Assembly: GCA_965116555.1 (NCBI GenBank)
Contig: OZ220698.1
Coordinates: forward strand, 248,001 to 312,000
Reading direction: 5' to 3'
DNA length: 64,000 nt
Source: DAOUJH01 sp965116555
GTDB taxonomy: Bacteria; Chloroflexota; Dehalococcoidia; Lucifugimonadales; QGNO01
Shown: positions 60,318 through 64,000 of the stretch, in pieces
Position numbering within the stretch: the stretch's first letter is position 1
Layout of the letters: each line of letters starts with the position of its first letter
Program-made: the position numbers and the translations under genes
Notes under the pieces: generated by a model
Told to the model about the DNA's origin: nothing
Seen by the model: the letters and a program-made list of their open reading frames with translations, nothing else
Databases searched by the model: none

Positions 60318-60386
60318 TCACCCCCATCCCCGCATCAAGTGCGGGGCAGGCTCTAACTTTCCTCCGTCAAGCAAGGGGGAAGGGAC
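60318..60386 (+). repeat. Palindromic repeat, copy 4 (composite)
   Basis: TTCACCCCCATCCC leads into a different hairpin, CCCCGC / GCGGGG with loop ATCAAGT, then TAACTTTCCTCCGTCAAG and GGGGGAAGGGA. It looks like a copy with a related hairpin inserted. It abuts the 3' end of the NHL gene. Confidence 0.7.
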
Positions 60387-60387
60387 G

Positions 60388-61236
60388 TTACTGCCGGATG
60401 AACTTGACGATGCCGTTGGATACGGGCGCAGCTCCGGGGAAGGTGCCCGACAGATAGAGGTCTCCCTTCCCGTCGCCGTAAAGGCCGAGGCCGGCATCGG
60501 GGGCTTTGCCCCGAGACAGGAGCTCTCCTTCCGGGCTGAGGACGCTGAACCGCGGTGTCTGGTCGGAGACGTAGGCCACGCCGTCGCCATCCATCCAGAT
60601 ATCCATTGCGTGATACAGGTCTACCCACTCCCTGAGGTAGTTGCCGTCTTCGTCGAAGATCTGGACGCGGCTGTTCTCGCGGTCGGCCACGTAGACCCTG
60701 GACTCTGCATCGACCCATATACCGTGCGGCGTGCTGAACTCGCTTGGCCCTGTGCCGGGCTTGCCCCAGGAGAGGAGGTGCTCTCCTTCCCCTGAAAAGC
60801 GGTGCACCGCAGAGTTTCCATAGCCGTCGGCGACGTAGATGTCGCCGCTAGGCGACACGGCTACGTCGGCGGGATGGTTGAACGGCGCTTGCCAGTGCGC
60901 CTGTGAGCGGGAGCCAATTCTGAGCAACACCTCGCCTTCCAAGTTGAGCTTCAACACTTCGTGGGCGTCTCTATCGCAGACAATCAACTCGTCGTTGGAG
61001 GTGAAGAGCATGCCGTGCGGGTCTACCAGGGAATCGCCGCCCCAGCCTGCCAGGTAGTTGCCTTCGCTGTCGAAGACCAGTATGGGAGGATCGGCCATCC
61101 GCGACAGGTAGACGCGCCCCTGCGAATCGACGGCAACGCGGCTGATCACTCCCCAGTTCATCCCGTCGGGCAACTTCCCAAAGGGCTGGACTACTTCATA
61201 TACGTAATCGCCGGTGCCGAACAGTAGTCGCGTCAT
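60388..61236 (-). CDS. NHL-repeat beta-propeller protein, copy 1
   Basis: A 282-aa protein of six-bladed propeller type; blades repeat around motifs such as GRVYLSRMADPPILVFDSEG, FNHPADVAVSPSGDIYVADG and ENSRVQIFDEDGNYL. It has no signal peptide. Relatives include peptidyl-alpha-hydroxyglycine lyases and 6-bladed lactonases, but catalytic residues cannot be assigned. It is 9 bp downstream of a close paralogue. Confidence 0.75.
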   Translation of the reverse strand: MTRLLFGTGDYVYEVVQPFGKLPDGMNWGVISRVAVDSQGRVYLSRMADPPILVFDSEGNYLAGWGGDSLVDPHGMLFTSNDELIVCDRDAHEVLKLNLEGEVLLRIGSRSQAHWQAPFNHPADVAVSPSGDIYVADGYGNSAVHRFSGEGEHLLSWGKPGTGPSEFSTPHGIWVDAESRVYVADRENSRVQIFDEDGNYLREWVDLYHAMDIWMDGDGVAYVSDQTPRFSVLSPEGELLSRGKAPDAGLGLYGDGKGDLYLSGTFPGAAPVSNGIVKFIRQ

Positions 61237-61245
61237 GATTCTCCC

Positions 61246-62079
61246 CTAGCTTTGCAACCTTGCCATTTTGACTATGCCGCGCAGGCTGGCCGCCAGGTAC
61301 AGGTTGCCTTGCGAATCGCCGTAGATGCCGTGGCCCGCGTTTGGCGCGCGGCCACGCGCCAGTATGTTGCCGTCTCTGTCCAGTACCGTAAACCGGGGCA
61401 CCTGGTCTGTGACGTAGAAGATATCCTGGTTGTCCATCCAGATGTCCATGGGATGATAGAAGTTGCCCCACCAGGCGATGAAGTTTCCATCCCCATCAAA
61501 GACCTGCACGCAGTTGTTCTCCCGGTCCGCTACGTAAACCTTCGACTCTCCGTCGACCCAGATGCCGTGGGGCGTGGTGAATTGGCCGGGCTCTCCGCCG
61601 GGCGCGCCCCATGAAAGGACGTGTTCACCGGTGGGGGAGAACTTGTGCACCAGCGAGTTGCCGTAGCCGTCCGCTACGTAGATGTCGCCGCTTGGCGACA
61701 CGGCCACGTCGGCGGGATGGTTGAACGGCGCCTGCAGGGCCGACTTTCCCCTGACTCCAATGCGGAGCAGCGGTTCTCCTTGCAGGGTGTACTTCAGGAC
61801 CTCGTACATGTCCCTGTCGACTAAAAAGAGATCGTCTTCCGGAGTGACGAAGATGCCGTGAGCGTCTACTAGCTGGCCGTCGCCCCAGCTATCCAGGAAG
61901 TTACCCTCGCTGTCGAATACGACTATGGGCGGATCCTTGCGCTGGAAGGCGTAGACCCTGTCTTTGGAGTCCACGGCCACGTGGCTCACGTTGCCCCAAG
62001 TCATGCCGTCGGGCAATGTTCCGAACGGATCAATGATTTGATAAGTGTACTTGCCTGTGCCGAAGAAGAGCTGGGTCAT
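61246..62079 (-). CDS. NHL-repeat beta-propeller protein, copy 2
   Basis: A 277-aa paralogue of the neighbouring gene, sharing the order of blades and long identical stretches (NHPADVAVSPSGDIYVADGY, HGIWVDGESKVYVADREN nearly so). ATG 62079 is used because both paralogues then start MTxLxFGTG; the frame is open 10 codons earlier. It starts 2 bp after the amidase stop, so the amidase, this gene and copy 1 form one operon. Confidence 0.75.
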   Translation of the reverse strand: MTQLFFGTGKYTYQIIDPFGTLPDGMTWGNVSHVAVDSKDRVYAFQRKDPPIVVFDSEGNFLDSWGDGQLVDAHGIFVTPEDDLFLVDRDMYEVLKYTLQGEPLLRIGVRGKSALQAPFNHPADVAVSPSGDIYVADGYGNSLVHKFSPTGEHVLSWGAPGGEPGQFTTPHGIWVDGESKVYVADRENNCVQVFDGDGNFIAWWGNFYHPMDIWMDNQDIFYVTDQVPRFTVLDRDGNILARGRAPNAGHGIYGDSQGNLYLAASLRGIVKMARLQS

Positions 62080-62081
62080 GG

Positions 62082-63497
62082 CTATACGTCCGGCCTCATG
62101 GTGTGCCACTCCGTGCTCTCCTGGTAAGCGTGGCCTATTCTCAGCGCCAGTCCGTCCTCAAAGCGGTCTGTCATGATTTGAAGGCCAACCGGCATGCCGT
62201 CCGAGCTGAAGCCGCAAGGCACTGACAAGGCTGGGACGCCCAGAAAGGCGGCGGGGAACGTGGCGCTGTTGCGGTGTCCGAACCTGCGCTCCGCCTCTTC
62301 ACGAGAATCAACTCCGTCCACGTGCTCTATCTTGCCTGGCGGGTTGCCCATAGCGGGACTGATAACCGCATCGAACCGTTGCAATATGCTTTGCCACTCT
62401 TCCCGGAACAGAGTACGTATCCTTGCCGCTTTGTGCACAATCTGGGCAGGTATCAGGCTGCCCGCAATGAGGCGTCGGCGGGTGTTTTGGCCGTAATCTC
62501 CCGGCTGGTTGCGCAGCCAGTCTCTGTGCACAAACGCGCCATCGCTTTCCGAAATAGACGCCGCCACGATACTGATATCGGTCACCGTGGGAAACGAGAC
62601 TTCCTCTACGGATGCGCCAAGCTCTCCGAGACGGGTTGCCGCGGCGGTCACGGCGCTGAGCACGTCCTGGTGCGCAGCTCCTTCTTGCACAAACTCTTTG
62701 AGCACGCCGATTCGGACTCCGCTTAGGTCCCCGGTCAACGATGCGGTGTAATCGGGGACGGGCAGTTTGGATGTTTGCGGGTCGTTGCGGTCGTATCCGG
62801 CGATGGCGTTCATGACCAGCGCGGTGTCTTCAACGGTGCGAGTCATTGGCCCGCCGGTGTCCATAGACCAGCAGAAGGGGAGCATGCCGTACCGGCTGAC
62901 GCGGCCCCAGGTGGGGCGCAGCCCCACGATGCCGTTGACAGATGCAGGCATGCGAATAGAACCTCCGGTGTCTTCACCCAGGGTTATTGCGGCAAGCGAA
63001 GCGGCAATGGCTATGCCGGAGCCGCTGCTGGAAAGGCCGGGAGTGCGCTCCGGGTTCCAGGGGTTGCGTGCTTCGCCGAAGGGGTAGGGGTCTCCGCCTC
63101 CCGCGGCAAACTGGGTCATGTTGAGCTTGCCGATGAGAATTGCACCGGCGTTCCTGGCGCGCTCTATGACGGTAGCGTCGTGGTCCGGAACGTAGTCCGC
63201 CAGGATGCGCGACCCGGCCGTGGTCAGGATGCCCTTGGTCTCAAACTGGTCTTTCACGGCCAGGGGCAGCCCGTGTAAAGGCCCCAGTGAATCGCCGTTG
63301 ACTACCGCCCGCTCCGCCTCCCGCGCTGCCTGCATCGCCTCATCTGCGCATACGGTGATGAATGCGTTGAGCTTCGGGTTGATGTTGTCTATTCGCTCCA
63401 GGTAAGCCTCGGTCACCTCAACAGGGGAGAGCTCTTTGCCAGCGATAAGACCCGCAAGCTGAGAGGCGGTCAACTCGGTGAGACGGCTACTGTCCAT
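62082..63497 (-). CDS. Amidase-signature family enzyme (GatA/AtzF-like)
   Basis: A 471-aa amidase with the Ser-cisSer-Lys triad: Lys in LAVKDQFETKG, Ser in TPGLSSSGSGIAIA, and nucleophile Ser in DTGGSIRMPASVNG. It hydrolyses an amide whose identity is unknown; GatA itself is possible but no gatB is adjacent. ATG 63497 is chosen with AGAGG nearby; a TTG 5 codons upstream exists. Its start overlaps the end of a small AtzG-like gene, which suggests a two-subunit amidase. Confidence 0.85.
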   Translation of the reverse strand: MDSSRLTELTASQLAGLIAGKELSPVEVTEAYLERIDNINPKLNAFITVCADEAMQAAREAERAVVNGDSLGPLHGLPLAVKDQFETKGILTTAGSRILADYVPDHDATVIERARNAGAILIGKLNMTQFAAGGGDPYPFGEARNPWNPERTPGLSSSGSGIAIAASLAAITLGEDTGGSIRMPASVNGIVGLRPTWGRVSRYGMLPFCWSMDTGGPMTRTVEDTALVMNAIAGYDRNDPQTSKLPVPDYTASLTGDLSGVRIGVLKEFVQEGAAHQDVLSAVTAAATRLGELGASVEEVSFPTVTDISIVAASISESDGAFVHRDWLRNQPGDYGQNTRRRLIAGSLIPAQIVHKAARIRTLFREEWQSILQRFDAVISPAMGNPPGKIEHVDGVDSREEAERRFGHRNSATFPAAFLGVPALSVPCGFSSDGMPVGLQIMTDRFEDGLALRIGHAYQESTEWHTMRPDV

Positions 63498-63684
63498 CGC
63501 CTGCCTCTTCAAGGGGAGGAAAGGGTATGGGGTCTACGGTGTCCAATCCCGGGTGCGAAAACCGCTCCACTCCGGAAACTATTACATTGAGTCGGTGCGT
63601 GACTTCCGCCAGGTCATCCTCGTCTATTTTCAAACCCAGGGAACCGGCTAGTATCTTGACGCCGTCGGGCGTTAGGTCGGGCAT
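63487..63684 (-). CDS. Small AtzG-like (DUF4089/GatC-like) amidase partner
   Basis: A 65-aa protein (MPDLTPDGVKILAGSLGL, DLAEVTHRLNVIVSGVERF, then PIPFPPLEEAG) of the GatC/AtzG type that binds amidase subunits. It overlaps the amidase start by 11 bp, so both are translated together. ATG 63684 is used because the conserved part begins there. Confidence 0.65.
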   Translation of the reverse strand: MPDLTPDGVKILAGSLGLKIDEDDLAEVTHRLNVIVSGVERFSHPGLDTVDPIPFPPLEEAGDGQ

Positions 63685-63778
63685 GTTGTCACCACAGCTT
63701 GGAGTACGGGTGGAGCCTACCATATCGACCGACGGTTGACCACAGTCATTGCCCAACCGACAATGGAACCATGCACGG

Positions 63779-63822
63779 TTCACCCCCATCTCAATCTTCC
63801 CCCGTCAAGGGGGAAGAGGTTT
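63779..63822 (+). repeat. Palindromic repeat, copy 5
   Basis: TTCACCCCCATCTCAATC, hairpin CTTCCCCC / GGGGGAAG with loop GTCAA, tail GAGGTTTTTGCAA. The tail directly precedes the AAGGAG ribosome site of the next gene. Confidence 0.85.
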
Positions 63823-63840
63823 TTGCAAGGAGAGGCGCTT

Positions 63841-64000
63841 ATGCCAAAGCTCGATTTATTGCTTCACGGATATCGCATGAACACACAGCAGGGAATAATC
63901 GGCTTTTGCAGCATAATCCTCATTGAAGGGCAGAAGCGCACACTGGTAGACGTGGGTCACGTGGGGCGTCGCGTTGTCCTGCAAGAGGCGCTTGATAAAC
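63841..64000 (+). CDS. Metallo-beta-lactamase-fold hydrolase, N-terminal part (cut by window end)
   Basis: Only the first 53 codons are present. The start MPKLDLLLHGYRM with TLVDVGHVGRR fits the first two beta strands of an MBL-fold hydrolase before the HxHxDH motif, which would lie beyond the window. AAGGAG lies 9 bases before ATG 63841, and the palindromic repeat immediately precedes it. The product class is tentative. Confidence 0.5.
   Translation, partial: MPKLDLLLHGYRMNTQQGIIGFCSIILIEGQKRTLVDVGHVGRRVVLQEALDK

Noticed and set aside
1..64000. CRISPR arrays, rRNA genes, prophage or IS elements
   Set aside because: No regular spaced repeats, rRNA signatures, transposase, integrase or phage structural genes were seen.

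Overview
The window is a GC-rich bacterial chromosome segment with dense, short-spaced and often overlapping genes. Several traits suggest Chloroflexota, most likely a Dehalococcoidia/SAR202-type lineage: lipoproteins with long Thr-Pro linkers, a B12-dependent class II ribonucleotide reductase, a serA/class V aminotransferase/DUF1015 neighbourhood, a menaquinone locus, frequent GTG/TTG starts and a sparse cell-division cluster. This placement is inferred from gene content and was not tested phylogenetically.

Layout. 1-2.7 kb: selD, which needs an in-frame UGA read as selenocysteine, then an M67 JAMM peptidase and a PDZ protein. 2.8-9.8 kb (minus): leuB, a secreted HExxH lipoprotein, pth, a Cys/Met-metabolism PLP enzyme and ligA. 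9.9-18.6 kb: DUF1015, then on the minus strand a coiled-coil protein, serA, an aminotransferase, tyrS, ribF, aroH, trpA and a CPBP protease. 18.8-19.3 kb: thioredoxin and a tRNA-Sec gene. 19.3-24 kb (minus): a DUF6174/DUF4377 lipoprotein, an EamA transporter, a small membrane protein, yggT, proC and pdxA. 24.0-24.3 kb: a strongly folding gene-free stretch with a good promoter, a candidate ncRNA. 24.3-31.7 kb (minus): a small protein, nrdJ, nrdR, ftsZ, ftsA and rsmH. 32-36.4 kb: moaB, a CobW GTPase, a membrane protein and an LRR/HExxH lipoprotein. 36.6-45.9 kb: a menaquinone locus (tetR, menF, menD, menH, inverted menC, a class III CoA-transferase, menB, menA, a thioesterase). 45.9-50.5 kb: trmD and rplS, separated by about 3.5 kb holding two toxin-antitoxin modules, a DinB protein and a methyltransferase. 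50.6-57.6 kb: priA, secF, secD, a tRNA nucleotidyltransferase/HD protein and def. 57.7-64 kb: a dinucleotide-binding oxidoreductase, a hot-dog hydratase, a DUF559 nuclease between palindromic repeats, two tandem NHL propellers, an amidase with a small partner, and the start of an MBL-fold hydrolase.

How the genes connect. selD and selC together show that the organism inserts selenocysteine. The men locus supplies every step from chorismate to demethylmenaquinone except a recognisable MenE; a CaiB/BaiF CoA-transferase sits in the menE position, making it the best candidate for an unrecognised OSB-CoA-forming step. A family of palindromic repeats is scattered through the window and flanks the DUF559 gene in inverted orientation, which looks like a small mobile or REP-like unit.
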